Positions 25,288 through 34,739 are shown, counted from the first letter of the stretch. The stretch is DNA of 64,000 bases from CAVSSX01 sp963730735 (GCA_963730735.1 CAVSSX010000010.1:1-64000), one strand, 5' to 3'. Numbers and translations: made by a program. The notes: generated by a model from the letters alone, not told the origin.

Positions 25288-26070
25288 TCACCGGGCGCCC
25301 GGCGTATCGGGCTGGTCGAGCGGGGTGACGTCGTTGTAGCGACGGAGCAGCCAGCGGTCCCGGTCGAGCTCCCACTGGGTCATCGAGGCGTGCTCGGTGC
25401 GCAGCCAGCCCCGGAAGGTCCGGTTCCGGTCGATGGGCAGGAACTCGAGCATCGTCGACTCGATCACCCCGGCGTGGCAGGCCACCACCACCAGCTCTCC
25501 CCGGTGCCGCTCGGCCACGGCGGCCACCGCCCCCGCCGCCCGGTCGGTGAAGCCGAGCCAGCTCTCCCCCTCCGGGGCGATCGGCCGGGCCGGGTCCTCG
25601 TCCCAGCGGGGGTCGCCGAACCGCTCGCTGAACACCGGCCAGGTCAGGCCGTCGGCCTCGCCGGGGTGCAGCTCGGAGAGGTCGTCGCGCTCGACGACGG
25701 TGAGCGGCGGCCCGTCGCGCCAGAGGTCGAGGGCCGGGGCCAGGATCCGGGCCGTCTCGATGGCCCGGGGCAGGGTCGAGGCGTAGAGGGCCCCGACGCC
25801 CCGCAGCTCGCCGCTGAGGGTCAGTCGCTCGGCCAGGGCCTCGACCTGGGTCCTCCCCTGGGCGGTCAGCCCGGTGCAGCCCCGGGGACCGCCCACGATG
25901 CCGTTCACGTTGCAGTTGGCCTCGCCGTGGCGGACCAGCACCACCCGGGTGACCTCCGAGCTGAGCAGCGGGATCGTCCGCACCCCCTCGGGGGGTCCGG
26001 TGACGACCTCGCCGACGACCTCGACCGGGGCGGCGGCGGCGTCGGAGGCCGTGTCGTCGGCGGCGCTCAA
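25288..26070 (-). CDS. Histidine phosphatase family protein
   Basis: Phosphoglycerate-mutase-like fold using a phospho-His intermediate. The signature is VVLVRHGEANCNVNGIVGG (RHG). ASTLPRAIETARILA supplies the second Arg, VVACHAGVIESTML the second His. The frame is open to 26115, but a TTG at 26070 overlaps the stop of the VWA gene (TTGA), so coupled initiation there is likely; the exact start is uncertain. It follows the VWA and MoxR genes on the same strand. Substrate unknown: small phospho-metabolites or phosphoproteins are possible. Confidence 0.85.
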   Translation of the reverse strand: MSAADDTASDAAAAPVEVVGEVVTGPPEGVRTIPLLSSEVTRVVLVRHGEANCNVNGIVGGPRGCTGLTAQGRTQVEALAERLTLSGELRGVGALYASTLPRAIETARILAPALDLWRDGPPLTVVERDDLSELHPGEADGLTWPVFSERFGDPRWDEDPARPIAPEGESWLGFTDRAAGAVAAVAERHRGELVVVACHAGVIESTMLEFLPIDRNRTFRGWLRTEHASMTQWELDRDRWLLRRYNDVTPLDQPDTPGAR

Positions 26071-27515
26071 GTGAGGTCGCCGACGAACAGCTCGAGCTGT
26101 CGCAGCGTCCGGCACTCGACCACGGCGTCGCAGTGCACGGCGTACTCGTTCACGATCGAGTCGCCCGAGCCCCAGTAGTCCTTGGGCTCGGGGTTGAGCC
26201 AGTAGACGTGGCGGGCGGTCCGCTGGAGCTGCTCGAGCACCCGGGCCTCGGAGGCGTGGTAGTTGTTCCGGGCGTCGCCCAGGATGAGCACGCTGGTGCG
26301 CGAGCTCACCTGGTCACCCCACTTCTCGTCGAACACCGAGAAGGCGTGGCCGTAGTCGGAGTGGCCGTCGACCCAGATCACGTCGGCCTCGTTGTTGATC
26401 CGGTGGACGGCGGTGAGCGGGTCCTCCACGCCCTCGAAGAACCGGGTGACCTCGTCGATCCCGTCGACGAAGACGAAGCTGCGGACCTTGGAGAACTGGG
26501 AGCTGATGGCGTAGACCAGGTGCAGGGTGAACCGGGCGAACGAGGCCACCGAGCCCGAGATGTCGGCGATGACGAAGATCTCGGGCTTGGCCGGCCGGGG
26601 GTGGCGGAACCGGGGCTCGACCGGGACGCCGCCGGTCGACAGCGACCGGCGCATGGTGGCCCGGAAGTCGAGCGGCCCCCGTCGGCCCTGGCGGCGCTTG
26701 CGGTTGAGGCGCACGGCCAGCTTGCGCGACAGCGGGTGCAAGGAGCGCTGCAGCGCCGCCAGCTCGTCCCGGGTGGCGTGCATGACGTCCACGTCCTCGG
26801 GCAGGGGCTTGCGGACCGACTTGGCCAGGACGTCGGCCCCCCGGTCCTCGACCAGGCGCCGGCGGATCTCGGTCTCGATGGCCTGCTTGACCTTCTCGGA
26901 GCGGGCCTCGTACTCGTCGCGCACCAGGCGCTCCTCGAGCGAGGTGAACCCGCTCTGCTGGCGGGCCCGCTCCTCGCGCATGATGCGCTCGAGCACGCCG
27001 TCGAGGTCGAGGTTCCGCAGCGTCCGGTAGAGGTAGTAGGTGCCGCCGACCGGCCGGCCGGGCTCCATGCCGGCGAAGCGGGTCACGGCGTTCTTGGCCA
27101 CGATGGGCACCAGGGACTCGTTGCCCTGGGCGATCGAGCGGTAGAGCAGCTCGGCCAGCTCCTCGGCCGTCATCCCGTCGCCGCCACCGCCCCGGCCGTT
27201 CTTGCCGGCCCCCCGGCCGCCGCTGCCCGGGCCGTCCTCGTCGGCTCCGTCCTGGTCATCGCCCAGGCCCTCACCCTCGCCCTCACCTCCGGGCACGCCG
27301 AGTCGGTTGGCGAAGTAGATCTCGAACGCCGTCTCGAAGGTCCGCCAGTGCGAGCTCGACTTCACCATGGTGGCGGCCAGGGCGTACTTGAGGGCCTCGC
27401 GGTCCTCGAGCGGGATGTGGTGGATGGCCTCGGCCGCGTCGAGGTGCTCGGTCAGCGAGACGGGCAGGCCGGCGTTGCGGAGTTCGACGACGAAGCCCGA
27501 GAGGAGGTCCAGCAT
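26067..27515 (-). CDS. VWA-domain protein, CoxE-like
   Basis: 482 residues from ATG 27515, 16 nt after the MoxR stop. An N-terminal helical part (VELRNAGLPVSLTEHLDAAE) is followed by an acidic/Gly-rich linker (about 75-115) and a helical middle region. A C-terminal von Willebrand A domain carries the MIDAS motif DISGS (318-322, in FVIADISGSVASFARFTLHL). CoxE-like proteins work with MoxR ATPases in metal insertion or assembly of large enzymes such as CO dehydrogenase. No such target gene is in this window, so the client is unknown. Confidence 0.87.
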   Translation of the reverse strand: MLDLLSGFVVELRNAGLPVSLTEHLDAAEAIHHIPLEDREALKYALAATMVKSSSHWRTFETAFEIYFANRLGVPGGEGEGEGLGDDQDGADEDGPGSGGRGAGKNGRGGGGDGMTAEELAELLYRSIAQGNESLVPIVAKNAVTRFAGMEPGRPVGGTYYLYRTLRNLDLDGVLERIMREERARQQSGFTSLEERLVRDEYEARSEKVKQAIETEIRRRLVEDRGADVLAKSVRKPLPEDVDVMHATRDELAALQRSLHPLSRKLAVRLNRKRRQGRRGPLDFRATMRRSLSTGGVPVEPRFRHPRPAKPEIFVIADISGSVASFARFTLHLVYAISSQFSKVRSFVFVDGIDEVTRFFEGVEDPLTAVHRINNEADVIWVDGHSDYGHAFSVFDEKWGDQVSSRTSVLILGDARNNYHASEARVLEQLQRTARHVYWLNPEPKDYWGSGDSIVNEYAVHCDAVVECRTLRQLELFVGDLT

Positions 27516-27531
27516 GGCCGGCCGACCGTCC

Positions 27532-28512
27532 TCAGGCCTCGGCGGACAGGAGTTCCTTCGCCGCCCGCTCGATGTCGGTCTGGTACTTGAGCAGGATGTT
27601 GAGCGTCTCGCGGGCCTGGGCGGCGTCGATCGACTCGACACCCAGCACGACCAGGGTCCGGGCCCAGTCCAGGGTCTCGGAGACCGACGGGGCCTTGCGC
27701 AGCTCGAGCGTGCGCAGCGAGCGCACGATCCGGGCCACCTGGTCGGCCAGCTCGGCGCTGATGCCCGGGACCCGGGTCGAGATGATCTCCCGCTCCCGGT
27801 CCAGGTCGGGGTAGTCGATGTGCAGGAACAGACAGCGGCGCTTCAGGGCCTCGGAGAGCTCCCGGGTGTTGTTCGAGGTGAGGAAGACCAGCGGCAGGCG
27901 GGTGGCCCGCACCGTGCCCAGCTCGGGGATCGACACCTGGTACTCCGAGAGGATCTCGAGCAGCAGGGCCTCGGTCTCGAGCTCCACCCGGTCGACCTCG
28001 TCGATCAGGAGCACCACCGGCTCGTCGGCCCGGATGGCCTCGAGCAGCGGCCGGGTGAGCAGGAACTCCTCGGAGAAGATGTCCTCCTCGAGCTCCTTCC
28101 AGCTGGGGCCGCCGGCCGTCGCTTCGCCGAGGGCCCGGCCCTCGCCCGACACCTGGCTGGCCTGGATGCGCAGCAGCTGCTTGCGGTAGTTCCACTCGTA
28201 GAGGGCCTTGGACTCGTCGAGCCCCTCGTAGCACTGCAGCCGGATCAGCCGGCTGCCGGTCAGCTCGGCCACCGACTTGGCCAGCTGGGTCTTGCCGGTG
28301 CCCGCCGGGCCCTCGACCAGGACCGGCTTGTTCAGCCGGTCGGCCAGGTACACCACCCCCGAGATCGAGTCGTCGGCCAGGTACTGGTGCTCGGCCAGCC
28401 TGGTCCGCACGTCCTCCACCGTGTCGAACCGGGACGGTCCGGCGTCCGGCAGCCCCAGTGCCTCGGTCGTGACGGCCCCGGCCGCCCCCTTCGCTCCGCT
28501 CGTGGCGGTCAT
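27532..28512 (-). CDS. MoxR-family AAA+ ATPase
   Basis: 326 residues from ATG 28512, which overlaps the proA stop (ATGA). Walker A GPAGTGKT is at 68-75 and Walker B LLIDEVD near 168-174. A sensor-1-type Asn lies in VFLTSNNTRELSEALKRRC, which also supplies the Arg finger region. An N-terminal 45-residue part is variable. MoxR ATPases act as assembly chaperones paired with VWA proteins, and the partner VWA gene follows directly. Confidence 0.9.
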   Translation of the reverse strand: MTATSGAKGAAGAVTTEALGLPDAGPSRFDTVEDVRTRLAEHQYLADDSISGVVYLADRLNKPVLVEGPAGTGKTQLAKSVAELTGSRLIRLQCYEGLDESKALYEWNYRKQLLRIQASQVSGEGRALGEATAGGPSWKELEEDIFSEEFLLTRPLLEAIRADEPVVLLIDEVDRVELETEALLLEILSEYQVSIPELGTVRATRLPLVFLTSNNTRELSEALKRRCLFLHIDYPDLDREREIISTRVPGISAELADQVARIVRSLRTLELRKAPSVSETLDWARTLVVLGVESIDAAQARETLNILLKYQTDIERAAKELLSAEA

Positions 28513-29754
28513 TGCCGTACCTGCCCTTCCCCTCGGACGACCCACTTGACGCAGGTCAACTCGCGAATTCCCATCGGTCCCCGGGCGTGGAGCTTCTGGG
28601 TCGAGATACCGACCTCCGCCCCGAGCCCGAGCTCGTCGCCGTCGACGAATCGTGTGGACGCGTTCACCACCACCGCCGCCGCGTCGACCTCGGCCACGAA
28701 CCGCTCGGCCGCCCCCAGGTCGGTCGTGACGATGGCCTCGGAATGGCCCGTCCCGAACCGGGCGATGTGGTCGATGGCCCGGCCGAGGTCGTCGACCACG
28801 GCCACGCTCAGCACCAGGTCCAGGTACTCGGCGGCGAAGTCCGCCTCGGTGGCCTCGGCCACCCCGGGCAGGATGGCCCGGACCCGCTCGTCCCCCCGCA
28901 GCTCGACGTCGGGCAGCGCCCGGGCCAGCGCCGGCAGGAAGTCGGCGGCGACCGCCTCGTGGACCAGGAGCGACTCGGCGGCGTTGCAGACCCCCGGTCG
29001 CTGGGTCTTGGCGTTGACGGCGATCCGGGTGGCCATCTCGAGGTCGGCGGCGGCGTCCACGTAGAGGTGGCAGTTCCCCTCGCCGTCGAGCACGTAGGGC
29101 ACGGTGGCCTGGGCCAGGCTGGCGATCAGGGCCGGCCCGCCCCGGGGGATGAGGCAGTCGATGATGCCCCTGAGCTGCATGAACTCGACGGCCGTCTCGT
29201 GGCTGGTGTCCTCGACCAGGGCGATGGCGTCGGTCGGCAGGCCGACCTTCTCGAGCGACCGACGGAGCACCGACACGACGGCCCGGTTGGAGGCGAGGGC
29301 CGACGCCGAGCCGCGGAGGAAGGCGGCGTTGCCGGCCTTCAGGCACAGCCCGGCGGCGTCGCTGGTCACGTTGGGCCGGTTCTCGTAGATGACGCCGACC
29401 ACCCCGAGGGGTACCCGGACCCGGGTCACCCGCAGGCCGTTCGGCCGCACCGACCCGTCCAGCACCTCGCCGACCGGGTCGGGCAGGGCGGCCACGGCCC
29501 GCAGGCTGTCGGCCATGGCCTCGAGCCGGGCCGGCGTTCAGGCGGAGGCGGTCGATCGAGGTGGTCGAGGCCCCGTCGTGGGCGGCCCGCTCGAGGTCCT
29601 CGACGTTGGCCGCCAGGATCACGTCCTGCTCGGCCACCAGCAGATCGGCGGCCAGGCGAAGGGCCTGGTCACGGGTGGCCGAGCTCGACCGGGCGACGGC
29701 CCGAGCGGCGTCGCGGACGCGACCGCCCACCTGCTCGAGTCCCCCGGTGACCAT
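28509..29754 (-). CDS. proA: Gamma-glutamyl phosphate reductase; one frameshift
   Basis: Second step of proline synthesis, NADPH-dependent reduction of gamma-glutamyl phosphate. ATG 29754 gives MVTGGLEQVGGRVRDAARAV. The frame shifts by one base near 29535 and continues LEAMADSLRAVAALPDPVGE. Motifs: GVVGVIYENRPNVT, CLKAGNAAFLRG and the catalytic Cys in TQRPGVCNAAESLLVH. GLGAEVGISTQKLHARGPMG is near the C-terminus. About 414 residues after correction. The indel is probably an error. proB lies about 420 nt upstream rather than adjacent. Confidence 0.93.
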
Positions 29755-29832
29755 CTGACCAGCCTACCCCGTCGACTCTGGACCCCTACATTTGGGATTG
29801 CCGGGCGTCGCCACGGGGTAGGTGAGGAACCT

Positions 29833-30044
29833 GTGCACACCCCGAGACACGCCAGGATCGAATGCGAGCGCTGCTGGGCCCGCCCGGCGCCGGGACCCGC
29901 CACCCTCCACGACGCCGGTGACAGGGGGCGCTCGACGCCGACCCGGCCGCCCGGGCGCTCGAGCACGGGTGGAGCCGCTCGTTCGAGGGGGCCTGGATCT
30001 GTGGATCGTGCCTCGAGCCCCTGCTGGCCCTCGAGACGGGCTGA
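29833..30044 (+). CDS. Small CxxC...CxxC (zinc-ribbon-like) protein; one frameshift
   Basis: This gene is hidden by an indel in a G run (29924-29928). From GTG 29833, with GAGGA 5 nt upstream, frame 1 reads HTPRHARIECERCWARPAPG to HDAGD. If one G is added to the run, the sequence continues RGALDADPAARALEHGWSRS, then FEGAWICGSCLEPLLALETG and a TGA at 30042-30044. The result is about 70 residues with two Cys pairs (CERC, CGSC), a probable zinc site. Both halves use the GC-rich codon pattern of the neighbours. It runs opposite to proA and proB in the gap between them. Function unknown. Confidence 0.55.
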
Positions 30045-30151
30045 GCAGGCGGACGCCGTTCCCACCGGTCGAAAGCCATAGCTCGACGCAATCAGGGGTG
30101 CCGGGTCGATCGGTCGACGTGATGGGTGCCCCCAGAGCTAAGGGCAGCCGG

Positions 30152-30174
30152 CGTCGGGCCGGGTCCGGCCGACG
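30152..30174 (-). terminator. Hairpin abutting the proB stop
   Basis: CGTCGG-g-CCGG, loop GT, CCGG-CCGACG: ten base pairs with one bulge, starting 1 nt beyond the proB stop on the minus strand. No T-run follows. It could also serve the small plus-strand gene ending at 30044. Confidence 0.35.
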
Positions 30175-30175
30175 T

Positions 30176-31294
30176 TCAGACCAGGACGACCAGGTCGTCG
30201 CGGTGCACGACCTCGTGCGGCAGGTCCTCGGGCAGGTTGCCGGTGTGGCGGCCGAGCCACTGCGACGCCCGGCCCGAGGGGTAGCGGGCCAGGCCCTTGG
30301 CGAACACCCGCCCGTCGGGCCCGACGATCTCGACGGCGTCGTCCACGCCGAACTCGCCCCGGACCTCGAGGACGCCGGCCGGCAGCAACGACCGGCCCCA
30401 CTCGACCAGGGCCCGCCGGGCCCCCTCGTCGACCACCACCGACCCCTTGGCCCCGACGGCGAAGGCGATCCAGAGCTTGCGGGCCGGGAGGCGCCGGTCG
30501 TGGGCCCGGAACACCGTGCCGGCCCCCGGTGCCCCGTCCAGCACGGCGCCGAGCACCCCGGGCCGGGCGGCGTCGGCGATGACCGTGGCCACGCCCGACC
30601 AGGTGGCGATCTTGGCCGCCGCCAGCTTCGAGGCCATGCCGCCGCTGCCGACGGCCGACCCCGGTCCCCCGGCCAGGTCCTCCAGCTGGTGGTCGATCTC
30701 GACCACCTCCTCGATCAACGAGGCCTCGGCGACCAGTCGGGGGTCGGCGGTGAGCAGGCCCGGCGTGTCGGTGAGCAGCACCAGCAGGTCGGCGCCGATC
30801 AGGTGGGCCACCAGGGCGGCCAGGCGGTCGTTGTCGCCGAAGCGGATCTCCTCGTCGGCCACGGCGTCGTTCTCGTTGACCACCGGCACGACGCCCAGCT
30901 CGAGCAGGTGGGACAGGGTCCCCCGGGCGTGCAGGTACTGCTGGCGGTGGATGAAGTCGAGCGGGGCCAACAACACCTGACCGGCCAGCAGGCCGTGCGG
31001 CGCCAGGCCGTCCTGCCAGGCCCGCATGAGCCGGTGCTGGCCCACGGCCGAGACCGCCTGCAGCACGGCCCCCTCGGTGGGCCGGGGTCCGTCGGTCCCG
31101 AGGGCCGACCAACCGACGGCGATGGCCCCCGACGAGACGACCACCACCTGATGGCCCTGCTCGAGCAGGGCGGCCAGCTGGCGGCACACGTCGGCGATCA
31201 GGGCGTCGTCGGCGTGGCCGTCGGGCGCCGTCACCGAGGACGAGCCGAGCTTGACCACCAACGTCCGTCGCCGCCCGACGTCGGGCGCGGTCAC
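30176..31294 (-). CDS. proB: Glutamate 5-kinase with PUA domain
   Basis: First committed step of proline synthesis. 372 residues. The GTG at 31294 overlaps the obgE stop (GTGA). Amino-acid-kinase domain: TLVVKLGSSSVT at the start, VVVVSSGAIAVGW, then VVPVVNENDAVADEEIRFGD and GSGGMASKLAAAKIATWSGV. The last 95 residues form a PUA domain (GAKGSVVVDEGARRALVEWG). The obgE-proB link is common in actinobacteria. Feedback inhibition by proline is known for the family. Confidence 0.95.
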   Translation of the reverse strand: MTAPDVGRRRTLVVKLGSSSVTAPDGHADDALIADVCRQLAALLEQGHQVVVVSSGAIAVGWSALGTDGPRPTEGAVLQAVSAVGQHRLMRAWQDGLAPHGLLAGQVLLAPLDFIHRQQYLHARGTLSHLLELGVVPVVNENDAVADEEIRFGDNDRLAALVAHLIGADLLVLLTDTPGLLTADPRLVAEASLIEEVVEIDHQLEDLAGGPGSAVGSGGMASKLAAAKIATWSGVATVIADAARPGVLGAVLDGAPGAGTVFRAHDRRLPARKLWIAFAVGAKGSVVVDEGARRALVEWGRSLLPAGVLEVRGEFGVDDAVEIVGPDGRVFAKGLARYPSGRASQWLGRHTGNLPEDLPHEVVHRDDLVVLV

Positions 31295-32676
31295 GACCGG
31301 GGGCCGCCGGGGCCCTTGGACCGGGCCGCCGCCGGCCGGCGGCGGCGGCCACCGGCTCGCTCCTCCTCCCGGTCGAGGGCGGCCTGGCTGCCCTCGCGGT
31401 ACCAGGTGAACGACACCGAGCCCACCTGGACCGAGTCGCCGTCCCGGGCCCCGGCCCGGGCCAGGGCCCGGTCCACGCCGAGCTTGCGCAGCCGGTTCGC
31501 CGCCTCCTGCTCGGCGCCGACGTCGGTGAGGTCCGAGAGGCCGACGGCCCGCTCGGCCGCCCGGCCGGTGACCCGCCAGCCGCCGGTGCCGTCCCGCTCG
31601 ATGCCGAGCCCCTCGGGGGCCGGGCGGTGGACCACCACCTCGCGCGAGGTGTCGGTCAGCTCGGTCGCCCGGGCCTCGGTGACGAGGTGGGCCAGCCGAC
31701 CGAGCAGCTCCGGCAGGCCCTCGCCGATCACGGCCGAGATCGAGAGTTCGATCAGGTCATCGGCCTCGGCCGGGTCCCCGGCCCGGTCGGCCCGAGAGCC
31801 GATCACCAGCCGGGGTCGCTCCAGGAGGTCGGGCTGGTACTCCCCCAGCTCCTCGAGCAGGACCCGCAGCTGCTCGGCCGGCGGCGGCGCCTCGTCCGTC
31901 GCCAGGTCGAGCAGGATCAACAGGGCCCGGGCCCGCTCGACGTGGCGCAGGAACTGGTGCCCGAGGCCGCGGCCCGAGGCGGCCCCCTCGACCAGGCCCG
32001 GGATGTCGGCCATCACGAACTCGACCTCGTCGTTCCCGGGCCGCCCGGCCCGTCCGGCCCGGGCCCCGATCCGGACCACGCCCAGGTTGGGCACCAGGGT
32101 GGTGAACGGGTAGTCGGCGATCTTGGGCTTGGCCGCCGACACGGCGGCGATCAGGGTGGACTTGCCGACGTTGGGGAAGCCGACCAGGGCGACGTCGGCG
32201 GCCAGCTTGAGCTCGAGGTCGAGCCACTTCTCCTCGCCCCCCTCGCCCTGTTCGGCGAAGGCCGGCGCCCGACGCTTGTTGGACAGGAACGTGGCGTTGC
32301 CCCGGCCGCCCCGGCCGCCGGCGGCGGCCAGCCACCGGTCGCCCGCCCCCTCGAGGTCGACCAGCACCGAGCCGTCGCGGTCCCGGACGATCGTGCCCAC
32401 CGGCACCGGCACCACGATGTCCTTGCCGGCCGAACCGTGGCGCTTCTTGCCCGACCCGTGGGTGCCGTCGGTGGCCCGCCGGTGCGGGTGGTCGCGGAAG
32501 CCCAGCAGCGACGCCTGGTTGACGTCGGCCACCAGCCACACGTCCCCGCCGTTGCCCCCGTCACCGCCGTCGGGGCCGCCCCGGTCCACGTGGGCCTCGC
32601 GCCGGAAGGACACCGAGCCGGCCCCGCCGTCGCCGGCCCGGGCGTGCAGCTGGGCCTGATCGACGAAGGTGGCCAT
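31291..32676 (-). CDS. obgE: GTPase ObgE/CgtA with altered G4 motif
   Basis: Essential GTPase in 50S assembly and stress response. 461 residues from ATG 32676. The Gly-rich OBG domain (GGDGGNGGDVWLVADVNQAS) is followed by the G domain: P-loop GFPNVGKST, switch II DIPGLVEGA and a C-terminal OCT domain from about 355. The usual N/T-K-x-D guanine-specificity motif (G4) is replaced by SRAD, in VIGSRADRAG; G5 SA is present. The tail is Arg/Pro-rich. It sits in an obgE-proB run below rplU-rpmA, but two extra genes (a DtxR-type regulator and an amidohydrolase) separate it from rpmA. Confidence 0.94.
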   Translation of the reverse strand: MATFVDQAQLHARAGDGGAGSVSFRREAHVDRGGPDGGDGGNGGDVWLVADVNQASLLGFRDHPHRRATDGTHGSGKKRHGSAGKDIVVPVPVGTIVRDRDGSVLVDLEGAGDRWLAAAGGRGGRGNATFLSNKRRAPAFAEQGEGGEEKWLDLELKLAADVALVGFPNVGKSTLIAAVSAAKPKIADYPFTTLVPNLGVVRIGARAGRAGRPGNDEVEFVMADIPGLVEGAASGRGLGHQFLRHVERARALLILLDLATDEAPPPAEQLRVLLEELGEYQPDLLERPRLVIGSRADRAGDPAEADDLIELSISAVIGEGLPELLGRLAHLVTEARATELTDTSREVVVHRPAPEGLGIERDGTGGWRVTGRAAERAVGLSDLTDVGAEQEAANRLRKLGVDRALARAGARDGDSVQVGSVSFTWYREGSQAALDREEERAGGRRRRPAAARSKGPGGPRS

Positions 32677-32751
32677 GCCCCGATCCTACGGGCCGACCAG
32701 CGCCGGCCCTGGCCACGGGCGGATCCGGCCGGGTTCCGGAGGGACCGACGC

Positions 32752-34064
32752 TCAGGTGGCGGCGGCCAGGCGCCGGGCCCGGGTCCCCACCTGGCGGCGG
32801 GCCTCGGCGCCGTCGACCGTGCGGCAGACGCCGTCGGCCACCACCCGGCGACCGGCCACCCAGACGTCGGTGACCAGCCGGCTGGAGGCCGACCACACCA
32901 GGTGGGCCAGCAGCTCGGCCTCGCCCGGCACGAACCTCGAGTCGTCGAGCTCCAGGCGCACCAGGTCGGCCGGGCGTCCGGGGGCCAGGACACCCGGTCG
33001 AGAGGCCCAGGGCCTCGGCCCCGCCCCGGGTGGCCAGGCGGAGCGAGTCGGCGGTCGAGAGGGCCCCGGGGTCCCCGGCCACCGCCCGGGCCAGCAGCGG
33101 GGCCAGCCGCAGCTCCTCCCACAGGTCGAGGTCGTCGTTGGAGGCCGGGCCGTCGGTGCCGAGCCCCACCCGCAGCCCCCGGGCCCGCAGCTCGGCCACC
33201 GGGGCGATCCCGCTCCCGAGCTTGCCGTTGCTCCCCGGGCAGTGGGCCACGGCCACGTCGTGGCGCTGGTAGAGGTCGAGGTCGGCCTCGTCCAGCCACA
33301 CCGAGTGGGCGGCCAGGACCCGGCCGTCGAGGATCCCGGCCCGCTCGAGCAGGGCCGGTGCGCTGCAGCCGTGGGTCTCGGCCACCAGCGCCACCTCGGC
33401 CGCCGTCTCGGCCACGTGCACCTGGACCAGGGCCCCGAGCTCGGCCGCCAACCGGCCCGTGGCCACCAGGCCCTCGTAGGGCAGGGCGTAGGCCGAGTGG
33501 GGGCCGAGGCCCACCTCGAGCAGGCCGCCCGGCTGGTGGAACTCGGCCGAGAGCCGCCCGGCCTCGTCCAAGAAGGCCGGCCAGGCGCCCTCGGGACCGG
33601 CGCCGGGCAGGTCGAAGATCCCCGGGGTGAGCACGCACCGGATGCCGGCCTCGGTCACCGCCGCCACCACCGCCCGGTTGTGCAGGTACATCTCGCAGGT
33701 GGTGGTGACCCCGCAGCGCAGGAGCTCGTCGGCCCCGAGGAGCATCCCCCAGTAGACGTCGTCGTCGGTCAGCAGGGCTTCCTTGGGCCAGATGGCCTCG
33801 GCCAGCCACCGGTCGAGCGGCAGGCCGTCGCCGGCGCTGCGCAAGCAGGGTCATCGGGGTGTGGGCGTGGGTGTTGACCAGGCCGGGCAGCACCAGGCCC
33901 CCGATGGCCACCTCCTCGGCGCTCCAGGCCGGGGCCTCGGCCGAGGGGCCGACCCAGGCGATGCGGTCGCCCACCACGTCGATCGTCCCGGGCCGGAAGA
34001 GCGACCCGTCGTCGTCCACCGTGACGACGGCGTCGGCCCGCAGGCGGAAGGCGTCGCCGGCCAC
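32752..34064 (-). CDS. Amidohydrolase, MTA/SAH deaminase (TRZ/ATZ) type; two frameshifts
   Basis: Metal-dependent deaminase of the amidohydrolase superfamily. GTG 34064 starts AGDAFRLRADAVVTVDDDG. The metal-binding HxH is in LPGLVNTHAHTPMTLL. An extra base near 33842 shifts the frame; it continues RSAGDGLPLDRWLAEAIWP, then HVAETAAEV and HSVWLDEADLDLY. GTDGPASNDDLDLWEE holds the catalytic Asp. A second extra base near 32990 precedes VRLELDDSRFVPGEAELLAH. The pattern matches S-adenosylhomocysteine/methylthioadenosine deaminases, though other aminohydrolases of this clade are possible. It lies between the DtxR-type gene and obgE. Confidence 0.82.
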
Positions 34065-34073
34065 GGGGGTCGC

Positions 34074-34739
34074 TCAGACCGCGGCGACGAAGAGCCGGCG
34101 CGACAGGTCGGGCCCGAGGGCCACGGTCGACGTGCCGACCTCGAGGACCATCGTGCCGTCGGGGGCCCGCGAGGCGACGGTCGCCGACGCCCCGGGGGTG
34201 AAGCCGTGGGTGTCGAGGTAGGTCATCCAGGGCAGGTCGACCTCGATGTCCTCGGCCACCCGCTCCAGCCGGACGGCGTCGCCCGGGGGCACGTCGGTCA
34301 AGGGGCGCTGCCCGTCGGTCGGGGCCCGGTGGCCCGAGCCCGGGATGGGGTTGCCGTGGGGGCAGGTCGACGGGTCGCCCAGCAGGATGACCAGGCGGGC
34401 CTCGACGGCGTCGGAGATGACGTGCTCCCAGCGGCCGGCCTCCTGGTGGACCTTGTGCCACTCGAGGCCGATCACGTCGGCCAGCAGCCGCTCGGCCAGG
34501 CGGTGCTTGCGCACGACCTTCTCGGCCAGGGCCTGGCCCGAGGGGGTCAGCTGGATCTTCCGGCCGCTGCGGTGCAGGTAGCCGGCGTCCTCCAGCCGGT
34601 CGAGCATCTCCGAGACGGTCGGGGCCGATCGGCCCATGCGCTCGGCGATCCGGGCCTGGATGACCGGGACGCCCTCCTCGACCAGCGCGTGGATGGTCTC
34701 GAGGTACTCCTCGACCGGAGTGTGGAAGCCCTCGTCCAT
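34074..34739 (-). CDS. DtxR/IdeR-family metal-dependent regulator
   Basis: Iron- or manganese-responsive repressor, 221 residues from ATG 34739. The winged HTH has ARIAERMGRSAPTVSEMLDR. The metal-binding and dimerisation part has KVVRKHRLAERLLADVIGLE and WEHVISDAVEARL. CPHGNPIPG matches the DtxR/IdeR ligand motif CPFGNP. A C-terminal SH3/FeoA-like domain follows (LERVAEDIEVDLPWMTYLD). The Cys ligand argues for an iron (IdeR-like) rather than MntR-type protein. It is unusual to find it inside a ribosomal-protein/obgE gene run. Confidence 0.87.
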   Translation of the reverse strand: MDEGFHTPVEEYLETIHALVEEGVPVIQARIAERMGRSAPTVSEMLDRLEDAGYLHRSGRKIQLTPSGQALAEKVVRKHRLAERLLADVIGLEWHKVHQEAGRWEHVISDAVEARLVILLGDPSTCPHGNPIPGSGHRAPTDGQRPLTDVPPGDAVRLERVAEDIEVDLPWMTYLDTHGFTPGASATVASRAPDGTMVLEVGTSTVALGPDLSRRLFVAAV

